From Endozoicomonas sp965196975 (GTDB lineage: Bacteria > Pseudomonadota > Gammaproteobacteria > Pseudomonadales > Endozoicomonadaceae), in NCBI RefSeq assembly GCF_965196975.1, contig NZ_OZ239981.1:2790001-2854000 (forward strand): a stretch of 64,000 bases of DNA, read 5' to 3'. This document shows positions 54,355 through 63,150 of the stretch, one piece after another. A model generated the notes under the pieces. That model had not been told where the DNA came from, did not search any database, and saw only the letters and a program-made list of their open reading frames with translations. Position 1 is the first letter of the stretch. Each line of letters starts with the position of its first letter. Made by a program: the position numbers and the translations under genes.

Positions 54355-54511
54355 GAGGCTGTCCGAGAATAGCGCCCCTAGCGAGGATGGCAGAAAAAGG
54401 ATTTTTTAGACCAATGTGCTGCCACCGCACGACTGCATGGATGCAGGAGCTAGAGCTAGAGCAACGCAGGAGCAGTTGCCGGTAGGGCCGTCTATTCTTG
54501 GTCAGCCTCCT
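54353..54511. mobile_element. Palindromic MITE-like element (159 bp)
   Basis: Ends AGGAGGCTGTCCGAGAATAG (54353) and its inverted partner at 54492-54511 match at 18 of 20 positions. The middle has a GAGCTAGAGCTAGAGC direct repeat. No ORF. It lies between the amidohydrolase fragment and the permease gene. Confidence 0.65.
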
Positions 54512-54604
54512 GGGTCTGAAGTGATGATTGCATCCACTGGGGAAGTGTCTGGCTATTGCATCTCCAGTGGTGACGTATAAATACGCTCATAAGAGAGAAC
54601 AAGC

Positions 54605-55969
54605 ATGTTTAGACAGAGAGTGAGTAAGCAAGAGGCAGTACACCCTGTAGAACAAATGCTCCCCCCTGGCCCTTCGACGGCACTGGCTATCCAGCATCTG
54701 CTGGCTGCATATGCCAGTCTGGTGGTGACCCCCATGGTCATTGCCGGTGCGCTGGGCTGGTCCTCCAGTGAGCTGGTCTTTATGATCAGTGCCTGTCTTG
54801 TAACCAGTGGTATCTGCACCATTATTCAATGCCTTGGTATTGGTGTTGCCAGAAACCATATTGGCATCCGTCTCCCGGTTGTCCAGGGTACCACGGTCGT
54901 CGCTATTCCTGCCTTGATCATGATCGGTTCCAGTTATGGGTTTAATGCCATGTTCGGGGCAACCATTGCTGCTGGCGCCTTTACTTTTCTGATTGCGGGA
55001 TACTGGAGCCAGTTGTTGCGTTTCTTTCCACCCGTGGTGACCGGCACACTGATCACGGTGCTTGGGGTATCCCTGTTGCCCATTGCCGCCATGTGGATGG
55101 GAGGGGGAAAAGGTCCCGGTGCTCAGGATGTTGCCATGGACGATTTTGTGCTGGCAGCCTTCAGCATGATACTGGTTGCCACCATCATGATGTGGGGAAA
55201 AGGCGCGTTGCCACGTGTTGCCATTCTGATCGGTTTGATTGCCGGCTCGATTCTGGCGTTTCTGATGGGAAAAATCAGCTTTGACGGCGTCGCCAGCGCA
55301 GAATGGTTTGGTATTGTGACCCCGTTTGCCCTTGGGTTACCGGAATTCAAGCTGGCCGCCATTATCAGTATGTTACTGGCAATGCTGGTGACCATGATTG
55401 AATCCACCGGGGGATATATTGCCATTGGAGAAGTCTGCGAAAAACAGGTGGAACCTGAAAATATTGCAGCAGGCCTCAGGGCAGAAGGCCTTGGCACGAT
55501 GCTTGGCGGGATTATGTGCTCCTTCCCCTACACGACCTATTCGCAAAATACCGGGGTCTTGAGGGTTTCTGGTGTGCGCAGTCGCTGGGTGGTGGCATTA
55601 TGCGGTGTCTTCCTGATTTTGTTGGGGATCTTTCCCAAGCTTTCTGCCCTGGCGGCCTGTGTCCCTCTACCGGTTCTGGGAGGTGCATCCATGGTATTGT
55701 TCGGCAGCATTGCCTGTACCGGTCTGAAAATCCTCGGTCAGGTGGATATGGACAATAAAAGCAACCTTCTGATTGTTTCTATCAGTCTGGGTTTGGCCAT
55801 GCTTTCCATTACTAATCCGATTTTCTTTAACTTCCTGCCTGGCAGCTTACAAATGTTGCTGAACAATCCAATCACTCTGGCGGGTGTTTCGGCCTTGCTG
55901 CTGAACTACCTCTTTAATATGTTCCGACAGTCAGCGAATCATGGTGCGCCGTTAGTGGCTGATCTCTAA
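54605..55969 (+). CDS. NCS2-family nucleobase:cation symporter
   Basis: A 454-residue inner-membrane permease with about 14 helices. Marks of the UraA/PbuX/UacT family are QHLLAAYASLVVTPMVIAGAL near the start, RLPVVQGTTVVAIPALIMIG, the substrate-loop MIESTGGYIAIGEVCE (about 261-276), and NTGVLRVSGVRSR after it. The order and residues fit uric acid/xanthine carriers better than uracil ones. It sits behind an amidohydrolase fragment and ahead of a LysR gene, so it served nucleobase use. It appears intact. Confidence 0.9.
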   Translation: MFRQRVSKQEAVHPVEQMLPPGPSTALAIQHLLAAYASLVVTPMVIAGALGWSSSELVFMISACLVTSGICTIIQCLGIGVARNHIGIRLPVVQGTTVVAIPALIMIGSSYGFNAMFGATIAAGAFTFLIAGYWSQLLRFFPPVVTGTLITVLGVSLLPIAAMWMGGGKGPGAQDVAMDDFVLAAFSMILVATIMMWGKGALPRVAILIGLIAGSILAFLMGKISFDGVASAEWFGIVTPFALGLPEFKLAAIISMLLAMLVTMIESTGGYIAIGEVCEKQVEPENIAAGLRAEGLGTMLGGIMCSFPYTTYSQNTGVLRVSGVRSRWVVALCGVFLILLGIFPKLSALAACVPLPVLGGASMVLFGSIACTGLKILGQVDMDNKSNLLIVSISLGLAMLSITNPIFFNFLPGSLQMLLNNPITLAGVSALLLNYLFNMFRQSANHGAPLVADL

Positions 55970-56119
55970 ATTGGGATATATTCTGGCTCAATCGCTGTCC
56001 CTTTTCCTCATGCGCTGTGTGTGGGTAAAAGGGGCATTGCAGCAACTGACATACGTCAGAGTAATGGTATTGATAACCCACTATTCTTGCCAGCCAGACC
56101 TTTAAAACCAATGTGCTGA

Positions 56120-56247
56120 TATACCCGTCGCCTTTCAAGTTGCTACTTTGTTGGCTACGTTCGCTCACCCCGATCACTTACTGTTTGTAAGCTCACGGGG
56201 CTTTGCTTACTTGTCGCCGCGTAGCAACTTGAAATCCTTTGGGTATA
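56120..56247. repeat. Palindromic intergenic repeat (128 bp)
   Basis: The ends TATACCC...TTTCAAGTTGCTAC (56120-56146) and the inverted copy at 56221-56247 match at all but six contiguous bases. Inner stem GTAAGC... is also visible around CTTACTGTTTGTAAG. The end sequence resembles a short palindromic repeat I recall from several gammaproteobacteria. It lies just upstream of the LysR gene and may carry or disturb its promoter. Confidence 0.65.
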
Positions 56248-56648
56248 GTCACTCCTACCGGCTGGGGAAAAGAAATGGCATTGACGCTGGATCAGCTGTT
56301 AATCATAAAAACAGCGGCAGAGTGTGGCTCCTTTTCAGCAGCGGCCAGAAGGCTGGGAAAGGCCCAGTCAACCGTATCGTCGACGATCTGCAATATTGAA
56401 TGGGAAGCGGGGGTTGTTCTTTTTGAGCGGGGTAGTAAGTTTCTGGCTCTGACATCGGTTGGTCAGGACTTATTGAAGCACATCAACAATATCATCAGTC
56501 AGGCTAATAACCTTGAAGGCAAGTTAAATGCCTGTGCGGCAGAGATTGAAGATAACCTGTCCATTATTATTGATCCTGCAATCCCTTATACACTCGTTGC
56601 ACCGACGGTTCGGGCATTCTGTGAGCAGTTTCCTTACGTAAACCTTCA

Positions 56649-57764
56649 TAGAACTTACGCATTGACAGCTCTGATAAAAGATGGTCTCAGCCAGTCTTTA
56701 CCATCAGAGAAGCTCTTAATGAAGTCCCAAATAGCATCCTTGAGCGCATCATTCTTAACGCGATAGATGCTACTGAGAGATTCAGATACTTTCTTGGCCT
56801 GAAGGCAGGCATACCCAAAGATAGAGGCAAAAATATGGTTCCTGACCTGCTGCTTTCCTCTCACCTGAAAGCGCTCAATACTGCAGAGTTGTTTCAGCGC
56901 CCGGTGATACTCTTCGATCGCCCAATGGTGCAGGTGAAGTTCATTAAAGCCTACCTGTGGTGATACCTCTGATCCAGCATGGGGTGTGTAGACGACGTAA
57001 TGGCGCAGCTCGTTTTTTAGCCGCGTCCGGTACAAACGCACAGAACCAAAATTACGTAGCCAAACGGTTATTCCCTCTTCAGGAATCTCCAGGCTCTGCA
57101 CTTGTTGGTAGTCACCCTTTTGGATAGAAACAGTACGGTTGCTTTTAACGGCAAACATAAAACCCAGACCGTTGTTTTTCACAGTCTTCAGGTTTGCGGC
57201 ACTGCTATACCAGGAATCCCCCGTAACAAATGCAGGTCGTAAGCCCCATACAAGTACTTCTTTCAGCATCTCGAGAAAATAATCATTTTTGGACTTTCCG
57301 TCCGCAGAGTCATAGATACGGAAATTGACAGGAAGGCTATAGCCTTTGATATCGGTGTAATAGAGCGTTATGAGATTAATGCCCTTGACGGCTTTATGAT
57401 GCTTGCCCGAGTAATGATAGCCGATGAATGCCGTGTAGTTACTGTACGGCTTATCCAGCACCGTATCATCAACCGATAGCGTGCCCCCATCAAGAATCAG
57501 CCTTGCGGCTACTTCCATGAAAAGGTCATTGGGAGCAAAGTCTTCACGTTGTAGAAAACGGTTAACGCTGTGGTGTGACATATCTCCGATCTCACTAAGG
57601 CGAGTACAGGTTGCTGATTTCGGCTCACACAATAGAAACCCTGTATATTTCGGCAAATCACACCCAGCTGTTGTAGGTCTTGTTATCTTTCTACGCACGA
57701 CGACATCCGCTATTTTTTGCTGATCTAGCAATTTTTACAGCTGCCTGTCAATGCGAAAGTCCTA
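56649..57764 (-). mobile_element. IS4/IS701-like insertion sequence, copy 2 (complete)
   Basis: 1116 bp, same ends as copy 1, with a 5-bp duplication CTTCA (56644-56648 and 57765-57769). It interrupts the LysR gene. Confidence 0.93.
56655..57731 (-). CDS. DDE transposase, IS4/IS701-like
   Basis: The same 358-residue protein as at 2669, with identical predicted sequence, which suggests recent transposition of both copies. Confidence 0.9.
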   Translation of the reverse strand: MLDQQKIADVVVRRKITRPTTAGCDLPKYTGFLLCEPKSATCTRLSEIGDMSHHSVNRFLQREDFAPNDLFMEVAARLILDGGTLSVDDTVLDKPYSNYTAFIGYHYSGKHHKAVKGINLITLYYTDIKGYSLPVNFRIYDSADGKSKNDYFLEMLKEVLVWGLRPAFVTGDSWYSSAANLKTVKNNGLGFMFAVKSNRTVSIQKGDYQQVQSLEIPEEGITVWLRNFGSVRLYRTRLKNELRHYVVYTPHAGSEVSPQVGFNELHLHHWAIEEYHRALKQLCSIERFQVRGKQQVRNHIFASIFGYACLQAKKVSESLSSIYRVKNDALKDAIWDFIKSFSDGKDWLRPSFIRAVNA

Positions 57765-57959
57765 CTTCACATTGAAAGCATGAACCTGAATGATGCTTTG
57801 ACCAGTCTCCACAATGGGAGGGTAAAGCTGGCTCTGTTGATTACGCTTCCGAATTATCCCACCGATATTGGTTTTTGTCGGCTGGGGACATTGCAAATAG
57901 CGGAAGTTGCCCATATTCATCACCCACTGAGTCAACTGTCGTCAATCTCTTTTGCAGAC

Positions 57960-59558
57960 GTAACTATTCAGCACCCTTCATATAAATCTGGAATTTTCTG
58001 ATTTTTCGACCATCATCTTATACTCAATTTTTCTAACAAATCTCCAGTATGGAACCAGACTTCCCAGCTACTCCGTTTACCGAAGCTCTCCTTAAAGAGA
58101 ATGAAGAGCTTCGGACCGAGAATGCGCTTTTACGGGAACGTTGCAGCGAACTGGAAGAAAGGGTTAATAAAAACAGTCAAAACAGTAGTAAGCCACCATC
58201 GTCAGATGGTTATCAAAAGCCCAGTAAAAAAGGGAGTGATAAAGGTGATACATCTTCCAAAGAAGCCCCCTGCTCCTCACAGGAAACACCGAACCCCAAA
58301 AGCCTTAGACCATCTTCAGGCAATAAACCAGGTGGCCAGAAAGGTCATCAAGGCTCTTGTTTGAGACGTGTCGCCTTACCCGATTATGTCAGGCATCTGA
58401 AGGTTGAAAAATGTTGCTGTTGCCAGTCTTCGCTTATCGATATTAAACCCACCAAATACATTGAGCGACAGGTTTTTGATCCAGGTAGACCCGGAGAATT
58501 TGAAGTTACCGCGTACTGGGCAGACGTTAAAGTATGTCCTTGTGGTAAACGGAACACCGCTGAGTTTCCCCAAGGAGTGAAAGCCGCTGCTCAATACGGA
58601 GAAGTGACTCAGGCAATGGCTGTTCATTTAAACCAGTATCACTTCATCCCATATCACCGGGTGTCTGAGTATTTCAATGCTATTTATTGCATGAGTGTCA
58701 GCGCAGGCTCTGTTGCCAATTTTGTTGCCTATACCCATGAGAACCTGGCCTCTACTGAGCAGAGTATCCGCGATGCTTTACAAGAAAGTCCGGTTGCAGG
58801 AGCGGATGAAACTGGCATGCGGGTTGACGGTTCACTGTGGTGGTTACACATTATGCGAGATGACCAATGGACGCTTTACTACCTCTCAGAAAGGCGAGGT
58901 TGTGAAGCAATGGATGCAATGGGCATCCTGCTGACTTTTGCAGGCATTCTGGTTCACGATCATTGGAAGTCCTACTTTGCCTATGCGGCAGTGCATGTGC
59001 TTTGTAATGCCCATCATCTGAGAGAGCTTCAGGGAGTTGTCGATAGGGATGCGAATAAGCTGGCTCTGCGGCTGATGAAATTGCTTACGCTCTCCTGGCA
59101 CTTCTGCAAGAAATACAAAGCAGCCGGTCTGACTCAAATGCCTGGTGCAATACAGCTTCGCATTGAGACGATATACGACCAAATCCTTCAAAGGGCTCTC
59201 ACGAAGGAAACCGCTTATATGGAAAAACAACGACAGGTGCTTGGACGTAAGAAGGTCAGGAATACCAAGGCCTACAACCTGTTCAAAAGGCTTATTGAGT
59301 TTAAGGTTGAAACGTTGCGCTTCATGTCGGACTTTTCAATTCCCTTCGATAACAATGGCAGTGAACGTGATGCCAGGATGGCCAAACTTAAGCAGAAGAT
59401 CTCAGGCTGCTTCAGAAGCGAAGACGGAGGTACCATGTTTACCCGAATCCGAAGCTATTTATCATCTGCTAAAAAGCAGGGGTTGAACATATTTCAGGCG
59501 CTTCTTAAAGCGGTTCGAAATTACAACAATACGCCTTTGCTGGGTGCTGAATAGTTAC
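57960..59558 (+). mobile_element. IS66-family element copy 5 (complete)
   Basis: 1599 bp, same orientation as copy 3. Flanks TTGCAGAC and GAACTATT do not match, so no target duplication. It cuts the LysR gene on its left and an AT-rich minus-strand frame on its right. Confidence 0.94.
58049..59554 (+). CDS. IS66-family transposase (TnpC type), one substitution
   Basis: 501 residues, differing from the other copies by one residue (YFNAIYC instead of YFNTIYC; G at about 58678 instead of A). Otherwise the same, and probably active. Confidence 0.94.
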   Translation: MEPDFPATPFTEALLKENEELRTENALLRERCSELEERVNKNSQNSSKPPSSDGYQKPSKKGSDKGDTSSKEAPCSSQETPNPKSLRPSSGNKPGGQKGHQGSCLRRVALPDYVRHLKVEKCCCCQSSLIDIKPTKYIERQVFDPGRPGEFEVTAYWADVKVCPCGKRNTAEFPQGVKAAAQYGEVTQAMAVHLNQYHFIPYHRVSEYFNAIYCMSVSAGSVANFVAYTHENLASTEQSIRDALQESPVAGADETGMRVDGSLWWLHIMRDDQWTLYYLSERRGCEAMDAMGILLTFAGILVHDHWKSYFAYAAVHVLCNAHHLRELQGVVDRDANKLALRLMKLLTLSWHFCKKYKAAGLTQMPGAIQLRIETIYDQILQRALTKETAYMEKQRQVLGRKKVRNTKAYNLFKRLIEFKVETLRFMSDFSIPFDNNGSERDARMAKLKQKISGCFRSEDGGTMFTRIRSYLSSAKKQGLNIFQALLKAVRNYNNTPLLGAE

Positions 59559-59728
59559 GAACTATTAATATTTACCTCAAGATCTTTTTGTTGTGCAGGT
59601 ATTTTCCAGTCAGCCGGAAGTGGACAACGATCAGCATGTGGAGACAACATTGTTACAAACCTCGTTTTTGACAGTTTCGAAGCATCAGAATTTAATATTT
59701 CAACATTATTAATAATTAAAATAATCAA
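59559..59728 (-). pseudogene. 5' fragment of an unknown AT-rich gene, cut by IS66
   Basis: Frame from TTG 59728 (after a TAA) reads into the right end of IS66 copy 5: it contains SKTRFVTMLSPHADRCPLP and ADWKIPAQQKDLEVNI. Not recognised. The remaining bases to 59929 are AT-rich spacer before the helicase gene. It may be the front of the gene whose end lies at 51320. Confidence 0.4.
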
Positions 59729-59929
59729 TTAAGACATTTGGTTATTCGAATAGTTCATTTACCAAAACTCTCTGAGCCTGAACCGCTCAGGCTCTATTCT
59801 TCGTGAGGCCAACTACACTGCACTTCATTGTTATACCTATTGGCTTTTCACGTTATCAGTCATAAAATGCATCACCATTTATCCCCCTTCTAGAAAACCG
59901 TATTTCCCCTATGGTCGAGGAACTCCCCA

Positions 59930-61288
59930 TTGCTATTTTCTGAGCTGGCTCTCCATGAACGGGTGCAAAAGGCACTCTCTGAACTCGGGTTTGAACAGGC
60001 CACCCCAGTTCAGGAACAAACCCTGCCCCTGGCCATGACCGGCAAGGACCTGATGGTCAGCGCAGAAACCGGCAGTGGTAAAACTGCAGCGTTTCTGCTG
60101 CCCATGCTCAACCATATGCACACAACCCCTTCGCCCAAAACCAGTACCCGTGGGCTGGTGCTTGTTCCTACCCGGGAGCTGGGCCTTCAGGTATTGAAAG
60201 AGTGTGAAGCGCTGGCTCGTTACACGTTCATCAAAGCCGGGTTGATTGTTGGGGGTGAAGACTACCGTCATCAGGTGAACACGCTGCGGAAAAACCCGGA
60301 AATCATTATTGCCACACCCGGACGCCTGATAGAGCATATGAAAAATGGCAATCATGATTTCAGCGACCTGGAATATCTGATTCTGGATGAAGCCGACCGT
60401 ATGCTGGATATGGGCTTTGGCCCCGATGTACTCACAATCGTTGAAGAGTGCAATACAGAGCGCCGGACCTTTTTGTTTTCAGCAACCCTGGAATCAAAAG
60501 GCCTTGGTGACATGGCGTCTCAGGTTCTGAACGACCCAACCCGTCTGAAACTCAACTCAGCCCGGGAAAAGCATGCCAATATCCAGCAGCAGATGATTCT
60601 CGCCGATGACACGGCGCACAAAGAGAAACTGTTGATCTGGCTGCTTAAGAATGAAACTTATGAAAAAGCCCTGATTTTCACCAACACCAAAGCGAGAGCC
60701 GATGAGTTTATTGGCAAAATCCGGGTAAAAGGCTTAAAAGCAGGGACTCTCCACGGTGATATGGATCAGCGTGAACGCAAGCATGTCATGAACCTGCTGA
60801 AAGAGGGAAAAATCAATATCCTGATTGCCACAGATGTCGCCTCTCGCGGCCTGGATATCAAAGGTATCGAGCTGGTCATTAACCTAGAGATGGCCCGTAA
60901 CGGTGATGACTATGTACACCGAATTGGCCGAACAGGTCGTGCAGGAGAGCAGGGTCTGGCCATTTCCCTGATTGGCCCTGATGAGTGGAACCGGATGTCC
61001 AGCATTGAACGCTATCTCCGGCTGCGCTTTGAAAAGCGTGCCATCAAAGAGCTGATGGGTAGCTATAAAGGCCCCAAAAAGCTGAAGAGCTCTGGCAAGG
61101 CCGCTGGCAAGAAAAAGCCTGCCGGTAAGAAAGGTGCTGGCAAAAAAGACCCGGCGGATAAACAACGCCAGCGTGTGAAGAAGAATGTGGGCAAACGCCG
61201 TACACCGGCGGCCGATCCTAAACCCGCTGCATCAACAACCACGACCTCAACTGATTCCGGTTTTGAACCACCCAAGCGCAGGAAGTAA
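59930..61288 (+). CDS. DEAD-box RNA helicase, SrmB-like
   Basis: A 452-residue helicase: Q motif GFEQATPVQEQ, SAETGSGKT, PTREL, TPGRLIEH, DEAD, SAT, and HRIGRTGRAGEQG, then a Lys-rich tail of about 75 residues. The AETGSGKT and LGDMA segments favour SrmB (large-subunit ribosome assembly) over RhlE. The only start that fits is TTG 59930, supported by GAGGA about 9 bases upstream; the in-frame sequence before it has a stop at 59891. It is followed after 7 bp by another helicase gene and probably forms an operon with it. Confidence 0.88.
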   Translation: MLFSELALHERVQKALSELGFEQATPVQEQTLPLAMTGKDLMVSAETGSGKTAAFLLPMLNHMHTTPSPKTSTRGLVLVPTRELGLQVLKECEALARYTFIKAGLIVGGEDYRHQVNTLRKNPEIIIATPGRLIEHMKNGNHDFSDLEYLILDEADRMLDMGFGPDVLTIVEECNTERRTFLFSATLESKGLGDMASQVLNDPTRLKLNSAREKHANIQQQMILADDTAHKEKLLIWLLKNETYEKALIFTNTKARADEFIGKIRVKGLKAGTLHGDMDQRERKHVMNLLKEGKINILIATDVASRGLDIKGIELVINLEMARNGDDYVHRIGRTGRAGEQGLAISLIGPDEWNRMSSIERYLRLRFEKRAIKELMGSYKGPKKLKSSGKAAGKKKPAGKKGAGKKDPADKQRQRVKKNVGKRRTPAADPKPAASTTTTSTDSGFEPPKRRK

Positions 61289-61295
61289 TACACAC

Positions 61296-62636
61296 ATGAG
61301 CAACAATACCCCTTTTTCCGCTCTTGGGCTGGATGAGTCATTGACTCAAGCGGTAAATGAAGCTGGCTACCAGACCCCTACGCCGATTCAGGCCAAAGCA
61401 ATTCCCATGGCGCTGACCGGCCGTGACCTGATGGCATCGGCCCAGACCGGTACCGGTAAAACCGCCAGTTTTACCTTGCCAATCCTCCACCGGCTGGCCC
61501 ATATGAGAGCCAGCAAAGCCATCCGCGCACTGGTGCTGGTCCCTACCCGTGAACTGGCAATTCAGGTTTACAACAGCTTTCAGACCTATGGTACCCATAC
61601 GGTCATTAAGACAGCTGCCGTTTATGGCGGTGTCGACATTGAAGAGCAGTTGCAGGTTCTGAATGAGGGCGTTGATGTTCTGGTAGCGACCCCTGGTCGC
61701 TTGGTGGACATGATCAACCGCAAGCATGTTCATCTGGACAGTTTGAGAATCCTGGTACTGGATGAAGCCGATCGCATGCTGGATCTGGGTTTCCGTGACG
61801 ATATTGAACGCATTCTGCAAAACGCGCCGGTAAAACGTCAGAACCTGCTGTTCTCCGCCACCTTTTCCAAGGACATCAAACAGCTGGCCCATGAATTCAT
61901 GCGTCACCCGGTAAAAATTGAACTGGAGAACCCAAACTCGGCGGCAAAAACAGTGACCCAGTCTTTCTACCCGGTAGACCAGCAGGACAAACCGGAGATT
62001 CTCAGCTATCTCATCCACGGTGGCCGCTGGAAGAAAGTGCTGGTGTTTGTCCGCACCAAAAAAGCCGCCAACAAGGTTGCCGAGCTGCTGGAAGAAGATG
62101 GCATCAACGCTCAGGCCATTCACAGCGATAAAAGTCAGTATCTGCGTATTCGCACACTGGAAGACTTTAAAGATAACTATTTTGACGTTCTGGTAGCGAC
62201 CGATGTTGCCGCCAGAGGGCTGGACATCGAACAGCTGCCACTGGTCATCAATTATGATCTTCCTAAAGTTCCGCAAGATTACGTTCACCGCATTGGCCGA
62301 ACCGGTCGTGCCGGACAGAAAGGCAGAGCTATCTCTCTGGTTAACCCTGAAGAGAAAAAGTTATTGTCCGCCATCCAGCAACTGATCAAAAAACCACTGG
62401 ACATTGAGCCTCTGCCCTACTTTGAGGATGGCGAGGTTCGTCCAGCTGAAGTCAATGAACCTGTTAGTAAAAGCCGAAATAAACGGACAAAACCTGACCT
62501 GAAAGCTGGAAAGCCTGCTATAAAACATCATTCAGGCAATAAATCGGGGAATGGAAGAGCCAGAAAACCTTCAGGTACTATGCCTAAAGGAAAGAAAAGG
62601 CCTTCTGTCTCCTCCGGGAAAAAACGAAAGTCCTGA
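61296..62636 (+). CDS. rhlE: DEAD-box RNA helicase, RhlE type
   Basis: A 446-residue helicase with Q motif GYQTPTPIQAK, SAQTGTGKTA, PTRELA, TPGRLVDM, DEADRMLDLGF, SATFS and HRIGRTGRAGQKG, then a basic tail of about 70 residues. It is closer to the RhlE at 4300 than to its neighbour. ATG 61296 follows AGGAAG by 9 bases; a longer frame starting inside the upstream gene is unlikely. Tandem helicase genes suggest shared control, perhaps cold or growth-rate dependent. Confidence 0.9.
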   Translation: MSNNTPFSALGLDESLTQAVNEAGYQTPTPIQAKAIPMALTGRDLMASAQTGTGKTASFTLPILHRLAHMRASKAIRALVLVPTRELAIQVYNSFQTYGTHTVIKTAAVYGGVDIEEQLQVLNEGVDVLVATPGRLVDMINRKHVHLDSLRILVLDEADRMLDLGFRDDIERILQNAPVKRQNLLFSATFSKDIKQLAHEFMRHPVKIELENPNSAAKTVTQSFYPVDQQDKPEILSYLIHGGRWKKVLVFVRTKKAANKVAELLEEDGINAQAIHSDKSQYLRIRTLEDFKDNYFDVLVATDVAARGLDIEQLPLVINYDLPKVPQDYVHRIGRTGRAGQKGRAISLVNPEEKKLLSAIQQLIKKPLDIEPLPYFEDGEVRPAEVNEPVSKSRNKRTKPDLKAGKPAIKHHSGNKSGNGRARKPSGTMPKGKKRPSVSSGKKRKS

Positions 62637-62681
62637 TTAGAACCGCTGACTGATGTCAGCCAGATGAAAAAGCAATAAGCT

Positions 62682-62715
62682 GGAAATACCCTGCCTCTGC
62701 TGGCCGGGTATTTCC
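62682..62715. other. Hairpin between helicase and SUKH genes
   Basis: A perfect 10-bp stem GGAAATACCC/GGGTATTTCC with a 14-nt loop. No T-run follows, so a weak terminator or transcript-end structure. Confidence 0.5.
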
Positions 62716-62748
62716 ACAGTAGAAAGCGGGTGAAAAAGGTCGCATACG

Positions 62749-63150
62749 ATGGAAGATGTTATTGAAGAACTGCGGGAACGCGCGCTTGATGTCTCAGTCC
62801 CACTGGAATTACCGGATGAAGACCAGCTGGTTGAAGTGGAAGAACAGATCCTGATCTCCCTTCCCTATGAACTCAGGGAGTTTCTGCTTCAGGTCAGTGA
62901 TGTCATTTATGGCTCCATTGAGCCAGTCACGGTAACAGATCCACAGTCGCACACCTATCTGCCTGAAGTCGCGGCCAATGCCTGGGCTGAGGGGCTGCCA
63001 AGAGAACTGATTCCCATCTGTGAATGCGATGGTGAATACTATGGCATTTCTGAAGAGGGGGAAGTGGTTCGCTGGGCCGACGGAGAAGTCACCGACGACA
63101 GCTGGCCATCCATCTGGTTATGGGTCCGGGATATCTGGCTGGAGAGTTAA
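62749..63150 (+). CDS. SMI1/KNR4 (SUKH)-family protein
   Basis: A 133-residue acidic soluble protein. ILISLPYELREFLLQVSD near 43-60 followed by PVTV, then IPICECDGEYYGISEEGEVVRWADG is the SUKH fold pattern. In many bacteria these are immunity proteins to contact-dependent or polymorphic toxins; others are house-keeping. No toxin gene is visible beside it. Its stop overlaps the start of the next gene (TAATG), so the two are translationally coupled, which argues for a shared cellular role rather than immunity. Confidence 0.82.
   Translation: MEDVIEELRERALDVSVPLELPDEDQLVEVEEQILISLPYELREFLLQVSDVIYGSIEPVTVTDPQSHTYLPEVAANAWAEGLPRELIPICECDGEYYGISEEGEVVRWADGEVTDDSWPSIWLWVRDIWLES

Larger units (their letters stand above)
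56275..57959 (+). pseudogene. LysR-family regulator, interrupted by an IS and truncated by IS66
   Basis: The DNA-binding front (56275-56648) has the LysR winged helix LTLDQLLIIKTAAECGSFSAAARRLGKAQSTVSSTI. It is cut at VNLH by the IS4/IS701-like element; removing the IS and one CTTCA repeat restores VNLHIESMNLNDALTSLHNGRVKLALLI. The gene then runs to 57959, where IS66 copy 5 ends it at SISFAD, so the last third of the effector domain is lost. ATG 56275 has GGGGA upstream. It probably regulated the permease/deaminase genes. It is non-functional now. Confidence 0.9.
51488..59558. mobile_element. IS66-bounded nucleobase island (composite-like)
   Basis: About 8 kb between outer IS66 copies 3 and 5, which are in the same orientation. 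It holds IS66 copy 4, a broken amidohydrolase, the NCS2 permease, and the twice-broken LysR gene. Outer flanks (AAAAATGG left, GAACTATT right) do not form a target duplication, so it is not a clean composite transposon; deletion or inversion at the borders is implied. Confidence 0.6.

Noticed and set aside
51488..59558. Classical IS66 composite transposon
   Set aside because: The outer flanks do not form an 8-bp duplication, one outer copy is truncated and the inner one is inverted, so a clean composite transposition is not supported.
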